Shown here piece by piece: positions 1-10,351 of a stretch of DNA of 64,000 nucleotides. Source of the stretch: Sisyra terminalis (taxonomy: Eukaryota; Arthropoda; Insecta; Neuroptera; Sisyridae); the NCBI GenBank assembly GCA_958496175.1, contig OY292278.1, forward strand, positions 34,348,001 to 34,412,000, read 5' to 3'. The notes beneath the pieces are model-generated. The model saw only the letters and a list, made by a program, of their open reading frames with translations. It was not told the origin of the DNA and ran no database searches. Every line of letters starts with the position of its first letter. Position 1 is the first letter of the stretch. The position numbers and the translations under genes are program-made.

Positions 1-750
1 CGAATAGTAATCAAAATAAATTTAAAAAAATCAATCGATCGTATCGGACCATAGACTGATGTAAAAGGTTCCGTAGTACCGGGATAATGTTTTCCGTTAC
101 AATTTATCTAAAGTTGATAATAAATTTAATATAAATAGTTTAACATTACTTATTTGTAAATAAAAGAGAAACTTGACTCGTTAATGCAATTGATAAGTAT
201 ATTTGACAAATGTATATATTTTTGAAATAATAATTTTATATAAAAAATGCTCAACTTCTTTTGCTTTAATACATCTCTCGCATTTATCCTACGTAACGTA
301 TTTACTTGATTACGAAATTGGGAAAATTTAAAAAAAAATGAAACTTTTGGCTTTTCAAAATAAGATTTTTTTCTTTTTTTGGGCAATACGTCACAAATAT
401 TTTTGTTTGAACTTCTGTTCAAATTTGTTTATGGTATGATTTTTATATATTATTATATTTAATTATACTACATAAATTGGACCGCAATATATTCTATATA
501 TTGTATACACAGTTTTGGCTTTTATATCAGACTATTGGACTTCATAGTTCTTAAAGATATTATGACAGTTAGCTTAGATAAAGAAGCTATTTTAAAATTT
601 AATTATCATTTTTCAAGACCTATCTTTATTCAGACACACTTATGTATTGCATTTTTCATAGTTTTTCTACACCATTACACAGCGGTTCATAAATTAATAT
701 GAATAGACCCAAGTCTATTAACAATAGGTTAAGAAGATGGGTATATATTC

Positions 751-875
751 TTGTTAAAAAGACATTTTAAATGTTCAAAAAGGCCATTAGCAGTCGTGTA
801 AAGTTATTAAAGGCATTTTGAAATCATTACATTGAAAATACCTTCAATCACTTTAAAATGCCTGTCTTAACAGGG
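751..875. mobile_element. MITE, GTTAAAAAAGGCATTT family, copy 1
   Basis: The left end reads TTGTTAAAAAGACATTTTAA and the right end is its imperfect inverse, ending TTAACAGGG. The interior carries further partial palindromes of AAAATGCC/GGCATTTT. Related copies lie at 1400-1463, 6073-6183, 15711-15849 and 52511-52634, which identifies it as a dispersed family. There is no coding capacity. TA dinucleotides flank both ends, compatible with a Tc1/mariner-type target duplication, but superfamily assignment is inference. Confidence 0.65.
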
Positions 876-1399
876 ATATATTTTTTTTTGCTCTTCGGTT
901 TTATTTAAAGGGTGTCTCCCTTTTTATTCTTTAGCTTTTTAGTAATGAGAAATATCATATCAGGAGTTAAGCAATGAGTTGTACTAATACATTTATCATC
1001 AAAATCTGTTCTTCCGTTCTTCAAATAAAAGGAGAATATTAAATTTGGACTAAAAAGCATTATAAACAAATATTTTTCCAATAATAGTCTGTTTAAATCT
1101 ACTGTAAAAACAGTTTTTCTTCTCTTTTTTGTAACAACTGTGGAGAAAGTTACTCTTTCGACATCGAAATGTTGCATTTTTAAACGTCCTGAACATATTG
1201 ACACGAATTTTGTGGAACTACGTTTTTATTTTTTTAAAAGAAGTCACTGTATTGTAAAATTACCTTTTAAATTCAAATATTTGTATTCAATAAAAATTAG
1301 TTTCACTTTTATCACGCTACTTTTGAAATAACTCATATATATTTTTAATGATAGATTCCAATAATCTTAATGACAGCCGTTTCGGAGTATATTACGTCA

Positions 1400-1463
1400 T
1401 GTTAAAAAAAGCATTTTAAATTTAATGATTTCAAAATGCCTCTAAATGCCTTTTTTAATAGGG
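1400..1463. mobile_element. MITE, GTTAAAAAAGGCATTT family, copy 2 (short)
   Basis: A 64-bp version: the left end GTTAAAAAAAGCATTTTAA faces the right end AAATGCCTTTTTTAATAGGG across a short interior containing TTTCAAAATGCCT. It is an internally deleted relative of the copies at 751-875 and 6073-6183. Confidence 0.6.
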
Positions 1464-1823
1464 ACGGCTTTGGATCCAAAAGCTACAGCTTTTTCAGTAG
1501 ACAGTAGTAACTTTAATTAGCGCGTAAGTAGCATTTAAAAATGTTTTACAAAGAGCGAGAAGGAAATAATAGAAATATTCGATAATAGTCCTAGGGGATA
1601 ATGCTTCGATAGCGACTTTTACTTATTCAAATTTAAAAAAAAAGACTTACACAAATAATCCATATAATTAAACGAATTTAACGTAAAAATTTGTTACGAA
1701 TGTCAAGAATCTTTGTTCGCGCAAGAATTTAAAACATGTGCTCAATACGCAATAGCTGAGCGCATGCTCAAAAAGCATTCTTTCGAACAAACTCATTTTT
1801 CATTTGACTTTTAGAAAAAACGG

Positions 1824-1829
1824 TATAAA
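1824..1829 (+). promoter_or_regulatory. Possible TATA box of the MADF-ZAD gene
   Basis: TATAAA lies 48 bases before the chosen ATG at 1877. A start site about 30 bases downstream would leave only a very short leader, and such hexamers are frequent in DNA this AT-rich, so this is weak. Confidence 0.15.
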
Positions 1830-1876
1830 CATTGGGACTATTCTCGGTTAAACTTATTTTAAAATATTATTATAAT

Positions 1877-2227
1877 ATGGAATCAACGGACACAAGCACA
1901 GAAAAACGGGTTTTGTGGTCGAAAGCTTTGACCTTACAATTAATTGAATTGTTTCGCCAACAGAAATGTTTATGGGATCGTACACATCCCGATTTTACAG
2001 ATGAGATTAAAAGACTTTCGGCATGGGAAATAATAGATGACCAAATGGATATTAAAACGTTCGAATTAAGACAGAAAATTGCAAAAATTGTGAGACGTTT
2101 TCGCAGCGAAAGGGAAAAAATTAAGATGCACAAATCCTACGTGCCTTGTTGGTTTGCTTATCATCATTTGCTTTTTCTGCCAGAACTTGAGCTTGAAACA
2201 CTAATAAGTAAAAGAAAAAAACCAAAA
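1877..2227 (+). CDS. Exon 1 of the MADF-ZAD gene (MADF domain)
   Basis: 117 codons, from MESTDTSTEK to the basic end SKRKKPK. The donor is AAAA|GTAAGT. It holds the complete MADF domain. Phase 0 at its 3' end. Confidence 0.85.
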
Positions 2228-5129
2228 GTAAGTTGACAGTATGGTTTGTATATAAACACATTCATTTAGAATAAACTTGCTTAGCAACATATGAAATATT
2301 AGTTTAAATTTTTGTTACCGTACCTATAAAATCATAATTACCAATAAAAGTTGGTAATTATGACTCATAGCTCGCAGGACGAGTGGTGTAGGCTATTCCT
2401 TACTTCTAGCATGCTTTTATTTTGCGACCCTATTAGAAGATATTTTTACTGCAATTATCTAACTTTTCGATGTGAAAATGTCTAATGTAATAAACTGTTA
2501 TTTTAGGTAACAAACATAGTTAAAAGTGAAGAGCAGAGAAAGAGATTTGGAGACGAGAAAACTGATGAAAATAAAAAACCAAGGATCCAACAGAACATTA
2601 TACATTTTCCTAATACATCTTTTGACTTATCAGTATTATACCAATATAATAAACGGTATGTCCTTAAATTTTGCAGAATTGGAGTAATTTTAAGTATTTT
2701 ACTTTCTTTTATGGTACAACACTGGATTGATACGTTATCAAATTTCTGGCTTATTTTTTACTTTGTTTTAACTCGCGATTTTTTTGTTAATTCAATTCTA
2801 ATAAGATGTAATTGATTTGTTCGCAAATTAAATTAAAAACAAAGTAGAAAATGCAATGTTGCCATCTTTTAACCGAACATAAGCCAAATTTCTAATAAAA
2901 ATAACTCAGTATTTTTACTTTTCTAAGCATTTATATATCATATACATATTCCCCGATTTATTTTCTTTGATATTAGTTGATTCATTTTTTTTGTAGGTAT
3001 GCGGCCTTAATATTGCATATTATTTAAAAAAATGTTAAATAAGCTTTAAACTAATTATTCTAGCTATTTTGACCTTATTAAGTGTTAAAGAATGTAATAT
3101 TTTTCCACTTATTTGAATGCTTAAATTACTTTTTTTGATACAGATTGGAGGAAAATGAAGAGAGCAAAGAAAATAATTCTACCTCTTCTATGGCTAATAC
3201 AAACAATCAGCAAACTTGTTCAATTTGTTTAAAACAAACAAAAAGATTTACAACTTTAGGTCAAATTATATTAGGATATGACAAAATAACCATTATTGAC
3301 TTGTTACACAATTTTTATATTTTAAATGTAGGTAATCTTTATGCATGGATGCTTTACAGCTCTATATATAAGTATATGCCATATTTGTAAAAGGTTTCAG
3401 ATCCTGACGACTTATCAAAATTGGTATGCTTTGCTTGTTTATCTAAAATAGACTATTGTTATGAATTTAGAAAGTTATGTAAGGAAAATAAAGCAATGCA
3501 AGACAATCGAATTAATAACGCAATTAAGGTACAACCAAAAGAGCTTCATACACCAAAAACATGCACAGTGGAAAGTAGTTTAGACCCAATGAATCAGTCT
3601 TCCGAAGACTTCATAGATAACGTTGATCATGATTATACAACAGTTATAAATCATAAGGAAGAGACTACGATAAATGAGACTGATAAAAATGGTTCTTCAT
3701 GCAGTCAATGTGGTGAGTATGAAATGATAGAAATATAAGGAATTTCTAGAAAAAAACTAAAATATTTATTTTAGATAATTTAAATCAAAGTCCTAGTTTA
3801 TGCCAACATAAAACTTTGCCTAATACAAATGAACAGAAGTTCACTTGTGAATTTTGCGATCAAACTTTTCGTTCGAAATTTACTTTGAATTTTCATTCTA
3901 AAATCCATACTACTGGAGTATATTTTCACAAATGCAACTTTTGCGGTACGTATAAATCTGGGACATAATTCTATTTCAAACTGATCCAGTTGTCCTTTTT
4001 TTGTCTTAATAAATTTATCAAAGACACTCTTTAAAGTTATTTTTCATATATTTTGATGAAATTTAAAAGAGTATAAGTATTTGATGTAGATTTGTACCCA
4101 GCATTAGGTTTGTTTCACAAATCTTTCAATACATTTTTCATTCGACAGAAATGTTACTGTAAAATATTTTTCTGATGGCTGTTGTCTTTTACAAATGAGC
4201 CGTTTATTTTTAAAGTGGCCTAACTCCATTTCAAGGACAATCCATACGACAACTTTTGATTCGCTGATAAACTAGATTATGCTGATATTTTTACTATTAA
4301 ATTTTTACAAATTGTTGATACGATATTCGTTTTCGACCCACTAGTACTAACTTCTTTGATTGTGAAATTTATGTATTTATTGTTGCCAAAAATAGTAGCT
4401 ACATGAACTGTTCTTGAAATGGAGTTATGGCACTTTCAAAATAAACGGCTCAAATGTTTGAAAATGCAGATAGGTCGTTTTTCGTGCAAGGTTTTCAATC
4501 CATGTTATGCACAATATTACCAGCTTGTTTTGTTTATGCAATGCCATTCAGGACAAAATATACAACAGTGATAATGGTTTATAACAGATGTGCAAGAAAA
4601 ACCATCCTTTGTTCCCAATCTTATTGTAATATAATTCTATTCGTATTTAGAGCTCAGTTACGAGTTCAGGTTGATAATACCTAGATAACATTTATATTAG
4701 AAATAACTATTAATATTGACTACATAACTAAAGAAAACTTTTATTTAGATGCAAAATTTATTCGTGTCACGGATTTAAAAATCCACAAATGCACCGGCCC
4801 AAAGCATAGTTGTGACTACTGTGATAAAACTTTTAATAAGAGATACGAATTGATAATTCATAAACGGAAACATATGGGAGACAACAAGGAAAATTGTAAA
4901 ATTTGTGGTAATTTATTTTTGGTATTTTGTTTTTTTCGAACGCAAAAAAAAATGAAATTTTCATTTTCAGGAAAATCGTTTGTTTTTAAGGAAAGCCTAA
5001 CAGAACATATAAAAGTAGCCCATACTGATTCATCAGCAGTAAGTTGTTATTATAAAATATTCTTACTGGAACTTAACTAATATTGCCGTTTTGTTTTAGA
5101 AAAATGATTTAAAAGTAGCGTCAAATTAA
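1877..5129 (+). CDS. MADF-ZAD-C2H2 zinc-finger protein, eight exons
   Basis: Predicted nuclear DNA-binding protein of 475 residues. Exons: 1877-2227, 2507-2655, 3144-3331, 3401-3712, 3775-3945, 4749-4907, 4971-5038, 5100-5129; all introns are GT-AG and all junctions keep frame. Residues about 20-105 form a MADF (Myb/SANT-like, Adf-1 type) domain, with CLWDRTHPDF, SAWEII, FRSERE and WFAYHHLLFLPELE. Residues 191-265 form a ZAD, with cysteines C192, C195, C239 and C242 and the FACLSKIDYCYEF stretch. A polar linker follows, then fingers at 358-378, 387-410 (degenerate, HKCTGPKH in place of a normal HxxxH), 412-432 and 440-461. ZAD domains dimerise arthropod zinc-finger factors; MADF domains bind DNA. 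Both on one chain is uncommon as far as I recall. ATG 1877 is chosen because the domain follows closely; an upstream in-frame start would have to be non-ATG. The final nine residues look like frameshifted sequence. No orthologue name can be given. Confidence 0.8.
2332..2363. repeat. Perfect 13-bp hairpin in intron 1
   Basis: TCATAATTACCAA is followed by the 6-base loop TAAAAG and its exact inverse. It lies in the 279-bp first intron of the MADF-ZAD gene. It may be the remnant of a MITE terminus. Confidence 0.6.
2507..2655 (+). CDS. Exon 2 of the MADF-ZAD gene (linker)
   Basis: Acceptor TATTTTAG|GTAACA and donor AAACG|GTATGT. It encodes a charged linker (VTNIVKSEEQRKRFGDEK, then KKPRIQQNIIHFPN) with no known domain. 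It ends with two bases of an Arg codon. Confidence 0.75.
2821..2862. repeat. Fragment of the GCAACRTTGCATTTTCTA repeat family
   Basis: The segment containing AACAAAGTAGAAAATGCAAT closely matches the right terminus of the MITE at 56331-56519 and an inverted fragment at 49799-49850. It sits in intron 2 of the MADF-ZAD gene. Confidence 0.6.
3144..3331 (+). CDS. Exon 3 of the MADF-ZAD gene (first half of ZAD)
   Basis: The acceptor TTTGATACAG|ATTGG completes Arg167. The exon carries the first zinc ligand pair (CSIC) and the helix-forming DKITIIDLLHNFYILN. The donor is GTAG|GTAATC, leaving one base of Asp230. Confidence 0.8.
3401..3712 (+). CDS. Exon 4 of the MADF-ZAD gene (second half of ZAD plus linker)
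   Basis: The acceptor GGTTTCAG|ATCC gives DPDDLSKLVCFACLSKID, completing the ZAD with the second CxxC pair. An acidic and polar linker follows. The donor is TGTG|GTGAGT. Confidence 0.8.
3775..3945 (+). CDS. Exon 5 of the MADF-ZAD gene (finger 1, start of finger 2)
   Basis: Acceptor TATTTTAG|ATAATT. Finger 1 is CEFC...HSKIH with correct C2H2 spacing. The exon ends inside finger 2 after CNFC; donor TGCG|GTACGT. Confidence 0.8.
4197..4451. mobile_element. 255-bp nonautonomous DNA transposon in intron 5
   Basis: The termini are inverted repeats of about 45 bp: the left end starts GAGCCGTTTATTTTTAAAGT and the right end is its inverse, ending AAACGGCTC. AAAT flanks both sides (4193-4196 and 4452-4455), compatible with a short target duplication. 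No coding capacity. The insertion explains why this intron is about 800 bp when most others in the gene are under 300 bp. Confidence 0.75.
4749..4907 (+). CDS. Exon 6 of the MADF-ZAD gene (finger 2 end, finger 3, start of finger 4)
   Basis: Acceptor TTTATTTAG|ATGC. Finger 2 continues as DAKFIRVTDLKIHK but lacks a normal second histidine spacing. Finger 3 is CDYC...HKRKH with normal spacing. Donor TGTG|GTAATT. Confidence 0.8.
4971..5038 (+). CDS. Exon 7 of the MADF-ZAD gene (finger 4)
   Basis: The acceptor TTTTCAG|GAAAA completes CKICGKSF and the finger closes with HIKVAH. The donor GCA|GTAAGT is in phase 0. Confidence 0.8.
5100..5129 (+). CDS. Exon 8 of the MADF-ZAD gene (nine-residue terminus)
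   Basis: After the acceptor GTTTTAG|AAAAA the spliced frame reads KNDLKVASN and stops at 5127-5129. Another frame of the same DNA reads FKSSVKLKRHDR from 5108 and ends at a donor-like AG|GTAAAC (5143), which looks like the C-terminal half of a lost finger. The splice and stop are probable; the biological terminus is uncertain. Confidence 0.5.
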   Translation, partial: KNDLKVASN

Positions 5130-5288
5130 AAAGACATGATAGGTAAACTTCATTTGCGAATTCTTAATAAGAGAGCAGTCTGATTATAAAAATGGAATAG
5201 ATTATTTTTTTCCCGTATACAGTATGTACATGTATTACTATAAACTGTTTCAAAAAATGTGGATATGTATAAAAGAGATCAAAAAAGC

Positions 5289-5294
5289 AATAAA
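5289..5294 (+). terminator. Candidate poly(A) signal of the MADF-ZAD gene
   Basis: AATAAA lies 160 bases after the stop codon; another lies near 5475. Placement is plausible but the hexamer is common in this composition. Confidence 0.3.
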
Positions 5295-6072
5295 TTTGAA
5301 TTTTACAAAACTAAACAATTCAAATAATATGACTAACACATGTTTTTACGGATTGTAACTCAAAAGTCTCAATTCGAAAGGAGCCATTCATTAATTATGT
5401 AAAATACTTTGAAGTTGTAGCAAAAATTGTCTCATTGTTACTGACAAAAAATATGTTATTTTGTTTTATTAAAGCAATAAAGAAGAGGTTTTAAAAAGAG
5501 CAAAATTTGTGTATATTAATGAAATTCCCTTCTTTAAAATAACTCAAATAATGGGCAATATTTTTTTAAAAAAATCCAGTAAAACTGCAATACTTAGATC
5601 CCAGAAGATATAAAAGATCCTACTTAAATGACTCAATGAGTTAAAACCATTGAACTTGCAGAGGAGACAAAAAGTTTCATATTATAAATACAACGTATCA
5701 TCACATCAGGTAAAAATCGATTTAGATATAAAATCCTGCTCTAAAGAAAAAAGCTAATACGCCATGAGAATTAGAACGAAATACAATTCGAAAAATTAGG
5801 ATGCCATACTTTAAATTGGATCAGCGCAAAAATTCTTTAATTAAATAAGGGATTAATTAATTAAATAAGAAAATAAGGGGTAGCCATGACAAATGTTCTT
5901 GATGAGGTTGAAGAAGATCGCGACTAAAAGTTTTTTTCAACTACCCTTATGAAAAGAGCTTTGAAATCCTTGGATAAAATCGAGAGCTTCTTTAAGCGAT
6001 TCCAAGAAAGAGAAATTGCATAAAATTATGCGTTTGTCCCAGAAAGGCATATATAAAAACAAGAGAGTGTAT

Positions 6073-6183
6073 CCTGTTAAAAAAAGCATTTAAGATGTTC
6101 AAAAACTCCATTAAAATTTGTTTAAAGTAATTAAAGCCATTTTAAATATAGCGCCTTTATGTTGAATGCCTTTTTTAACGGGG
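6073..6183. mobile_element. MITE, GTTAAAAAAGGCATTT family, copy 3
   Basis: The left end CCTGTTAAAAAAAGCATTTA and the right end AATGCCTTTTTTAACGGG are inverse to each other over about 18 bases, with TA close outside each end. At 111 bp it has the best-preserved pair of ends in the window. Confidence 0.75.
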
Positions 6184-6320
6184 TACAAAACCGGTACAGA
6201 AGGCATGTTACGGGATTATATAAGTAAAAATATATATACCTAAACCCATAACCATTGAATGGTAAATCAAAAGAACAGAAAACGGTGCACCAAGCAATCC
6301 CTACTACTCGTATATTCGAA

Positions 6321-6562
6321 GATGGTTGTAACCAAGGCCGGGGAACTGGATCAAATTAGATTAGGTTTCGGGGCTAATTTTGTATACTATAGTTCTGGTT
6401 CCAGTACCAATGTTTGACTTCATATATGGTACAAGTTCTGGTTTAAATAAATATTTTTTTTTTGGTAGTCTTAAGTCGTTACCATTATAGTTCCAGCTAC
6501 TTTAAAATTTACTGGATCCATGACTCCTAACTCCGGTTCCTCAGCCCTGGCTATAAAACCAT
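6321..6562. mobile_element. MITE with about 30-bp terminal inverted repeats
   Basis: The left end (GATGGTTGTAACCAAGGCCG...) and the right end (...GGCTATAAAACCAT) are imperfect inverses extending through GGGGAACTGGA and TCCGGTTCCTC. The core is 242 bp and non-coding. The superfamily is not clear. Confidence 0.6.
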
Positions 6563-9500
6563 GGTTCACCTCAAATTATAATGGAGAATGGATAAGATAT
6601 AATTAGGAGAATAAGATTCAGATGTTGTATGAGACATTGTAGCTTTTTGGAAAAGCTACATCAATGAATAATAGTAGAATCGCCATTGTGCCAACTAAAG
6701 TTTACACGAAACTTAATTGACCCACGCTATTTACAAATTGTAAATAACTTTTAAAATTATTAAAATTTTACATAAAATATTGAAAATTATGTAAATTAAA
6801 ATTTTATAAAAAAAAATCTTATCGAAGTTGTTTGGTATAAGCTACAGATGTCAACAATTTTTCTAGATTTTTTTGAAGTCGAAAGTATAATGGAGATAAT
6901 TATAGCTTTGGCTTTATAGTTATTCTGCATACCGAATATAATGCAATAATTAATAAGATTTTTGCTTACTTGAACAAAAGTATGTTGTGCTTATTAGCAA
7001 ACACTCTAATTAAATTTTTAACTACTTTTAATAAATAATAATGCACATTTTTTTAAATAATTTTTAATTTAAAGTTTATATTATTCCACTCCACAAAAAA
7101 GCTTTACCAATTTGATAACGTTGTTGTTCAACTGTTCACAAACGCACTTTATGCGCAGATGACACAATTAGGACTTTCGAGCTTACACGACTCGAAATAA
7201 TTTAAATTCAAAAATTTGTATGAAATAAACTTAAAATTGAATAAAACTATATTATTTTAAATATTACAGTTGGTAAAAGGAAAATAATTAAAACAATAAA
7301 TTTATTTCTATACCATCTCTCAGTCTTTTAATGAAATGATAGTGACATTTTCAAACTTTCCTATATCTTGATTATCAACAATACATTTACAAATAAAACA
7401 TTACAGATTAAAATACATCTATAAAACTTAATTCATAATAAGAGACCAAAAGAAGTTAATTTCAAAACTTTTATAGGAAATCATACTTATAATAATACTT
7501 AATGTTAATTCAATCGAAACAACATGAAGCATTTAAAATTTCTGTACATTCGAAAATATCTTTGCAACATTCTGCTAACAACTATATATGCATTATAAAG
7601 GAGAACTAGTTATAACTTACATATATTTAGATGCCGTAAACATCATTTCATATAGATTTATAATAACTATAATATGGTTATCATATTATTATATAATAAT
7701 TAAAACAAAGAATTCATTAGAATCAATCTTCAAATAAAGATTTCAATATTTACGTAAATATATATAAATATATCTATATTGTTAAAAATAAATGTTTAGG
7801 TATGTTAAGGCAACCTAATCAAGGAGTCACTTGAAAATTATATAATTCATTTAATTTTTTTTTTATGTACAATTCAAATAGGAGTAACATTTTAAAAATT
7901 TCTATATCTCAATCATTTAAGTATTTATAAATTTTTTTTATATTTTTTGTAACAAAAGTTTAATTTTAGATTCATTTAATTTATTTCGAAATTATTATGT
8001 CTCAATATTTTTGTAAAGGAGTTTTAACTGCTAGAATCTTCTATTAGTTATAACTAATTGATTTTAGCAATTGTTTTAATGTTTATTTACCAAACCAATA
8101 TTTTTTTTACTTGGAAGAAGGTGGCAATATTAAACCCCCTTTCTCTTATTAATATGGATCGATACTCATGTGCACATTGTAGTTCTTTGGTTTCAAAGAG
8201 AAAAGTAAAATATAAAACAAAAACTTTTTGATGAATTTTGTAATTTGTACTTTTCTTTAATAAAAATTTTGCAACTAATTGCTTTTGTTTTATTTTTCAT
8301 TTTATTTATTTCCAACAGTTACTCCTCATTTTTTTTGAATTTGCAAAATGTAAATGATTGAAAAAGCTAAGATTGCGATAATTTGAAATTATTTACTGAT
8401 TACAGTTTCCAGTATTTATTAAAATGTTTTAATGGAGACGGGTGAAAGCATTGTTTATAATATCACAATAAAGATAAATATATGATTACATTTTTTCAAA
8501 AAATATTTGTGGAAGCAACACAAATTATAATAATAAAATATGTTGCCATATACATTTAAGCAATTCCTCTTATAACAATTCAAAAAGTTTTAATTATCAA
8601 ACAATTACCATTACATTTATTTTACGGAATTTTTATTGGTCAAGTTCTACGATACATTTATATATTCATTATGTTTAAACAATTCGTTCACGATATTTAT
8701 TATTTTCGAGAGAAAATGGAAGAAAATTGTTTTTATTTTTAGGACATCATTTTTCGTTGCTACCTTGATAACTATTAACAAAATTACATATAAGCCTCTG
8801 AGATTTTGCATTTTAGAGGGTTTCAATACTAACAATACATAAACAGTTTATGATTATTTCATTTGAATCTCAATGATTTATTACATTTACACAAATATTT
8901 TATCCATTATTTTATATCCTACAAGTGAATTTATTTGTTAGATTATCATAAAGAATTTATTTTTAAGAGAATAGAATAAGTCGGTGAGAGACAAGAGTGG
9001 TTTTTAATACTGTTGTAAATTTTGTGAATGGCCAGGTATTTATTAATTACAAAGAATAAACGAAGTCTTCTTTGGAGTCGATATGTGTGGGAGCGTGTAT
9101 TATCATTTTAGTTTTTTCGGTCCAGCTTTTTTAAGCCAAATCTATTTTAGTCTCAAAAATGTTCCATGGTCAAGAAGCTTTGCACTATTTGAAACAATCA
9201 AAACTTGAGTAACCTGTTACTTATTTTCGAGACTTTTTTAGAAAAATGCAGAAAAATCATCCAAAATAATTTTTCTACGATGAATGCACTGCAGAAATAA
9301 GAACTCAAGTTTTAAATATCAGGCTCAAAGATTTTTTAAAGCAGTAAATTAGGCAAAATCATTTCAGACGTAATTCCATTCTTGTTTTTTTTTGTGTTGA
9401 AAATTAGTAAGGAAATCGATATAATTATTTAACAACTTTCGTTTTTGTGCGAACTGCTTAAAAAATTCTTTAGCTTTAAGAAGTTATTAACTTCGTTTTT

Positions 9501-10066
9501 CTTTTGAAATAATTAAACTAAAAAAACAATTAATACGTTTTTTGAAAATTTAAAAATCATTAACTCAAAATGCTGGTCAAATATGGACTTAATTTAGTTT
9601 TTAATAAATAAGGAATTAACAAAGATATTTTATTCAACTTCATTTTGGACGTGTTGAGAACATATTATTATAAAACATTCTGCTCTACTATAAACATGTT
9701 ATTTACGTATTAATATGCAAAAGTTATAATTTTTAATTAATATTTCATTATATTTTGATAGTAAATTGGCACATTGAATGGTCAGTTGTAAAGGAAAATA
9801 TTTCGCATTCATTTTGGTGCAATGACAATAACTTTTCCACAATAATTCAAATATATTTTATTAACTTTTTTGTTTATAACATTTTGAACACTAAACTAAA
9901 ATTTTACAAAAATTAAATATAATTGATTGAAATATAATGAAATATTGATATTTCAAGCGATTTTTTTTCTTATAAAAATTTCAAACTAGTCGAAAGTTGC
10001 TCCATTCACTGTTTTTCTTACAATTTATTTTACAAGTTTTCAAGATGATTGTGAAGCCAACAATAT

Positions 10067-10351
10067 AGGGTCGTTCAAAAAATAAAGTTTAAAAGGAAAA
10101 AAACCCAATAATTACCGGATTTGAACCCACACCTATTGGTTCATAGAGCGGTGGTCATAACCAGTAAGTTAATTCGTGTTTTTTATTTTTATTTTGAGTT
10201 TTTTTTTTTGGCTTTTAGCTATAAATTTGTAACGCAATATTCGTGAGAAATAGGGGGTTGCATAGGGAACGTTTTTGAGCGTTACATGGGGTTGAGGTGA
10301 GCGAACTAAAGGAAGGATAAAATTAGTGTTGCATGATTTTTGAACGACACT
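10067..10351. mobile_element. Nonautonomous DNA transposon containing a tRNA-like segment
   Basis: The left end AGGGTCGTTCAAAAAATAAA and the right end TGATTTTTGAACGACACT are inverse over about 14 bases and bound 285 bp. The interior, read on the minus strand, contains GGTTCAAATCC (10119-10129), a good RNA polymerase III B-box, with CTATGAACCAATAGG upstream of it like an anticodon arm. The T-stem pairs poorly, so this is not an intact tRNA. The element lies in the 3' flank of the kinase gene. Confidence 0.6.
10182..10187 (-). terminator. Candidate poly(A) signal of the DYRK gene
   Basis: Reading the minus strand downstream of the DYRK stop, this is the first canonical AATAAA I see, 775 bases after the stop codon and inside the transposon at 10067-10351. 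A variant ATTAAA lies only about 95 bases after the stop (10864-10869), so use of either site is open. Confidence 0.25.

Larger units (their letters stand above)
1..1876. other. Intergenic DNA upstream of the MADF-ZAD gene
   Basis: AT-rich DNA with no coding region I can support. Open stretches at 150-422, 905-1204 and 1140-1331 lack recognisable domains, consist of AT-driven residues (F, I, K, N, L) and have no convincing splice context. Two copies of a short palindromic MITE family lie at 751-875 and 1400-1463. The last 150 bases before the first exon are slightly less AT-rich. Confidence 0.6.

Noticed and set aside
4454..4684. 76-codon ORF between exons 5 and 6 of the zinc-finger gene
   Set aside because: The flanking exons splice in phase without it, and it contains no finger motif.
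10119..10165. Possible tRNA gene
   Set aside because: A B-box and an anticodon-arm-like stretch are present, but the T-stem has mismatches and no acceptor stem pairs; treated as part of a transposon.
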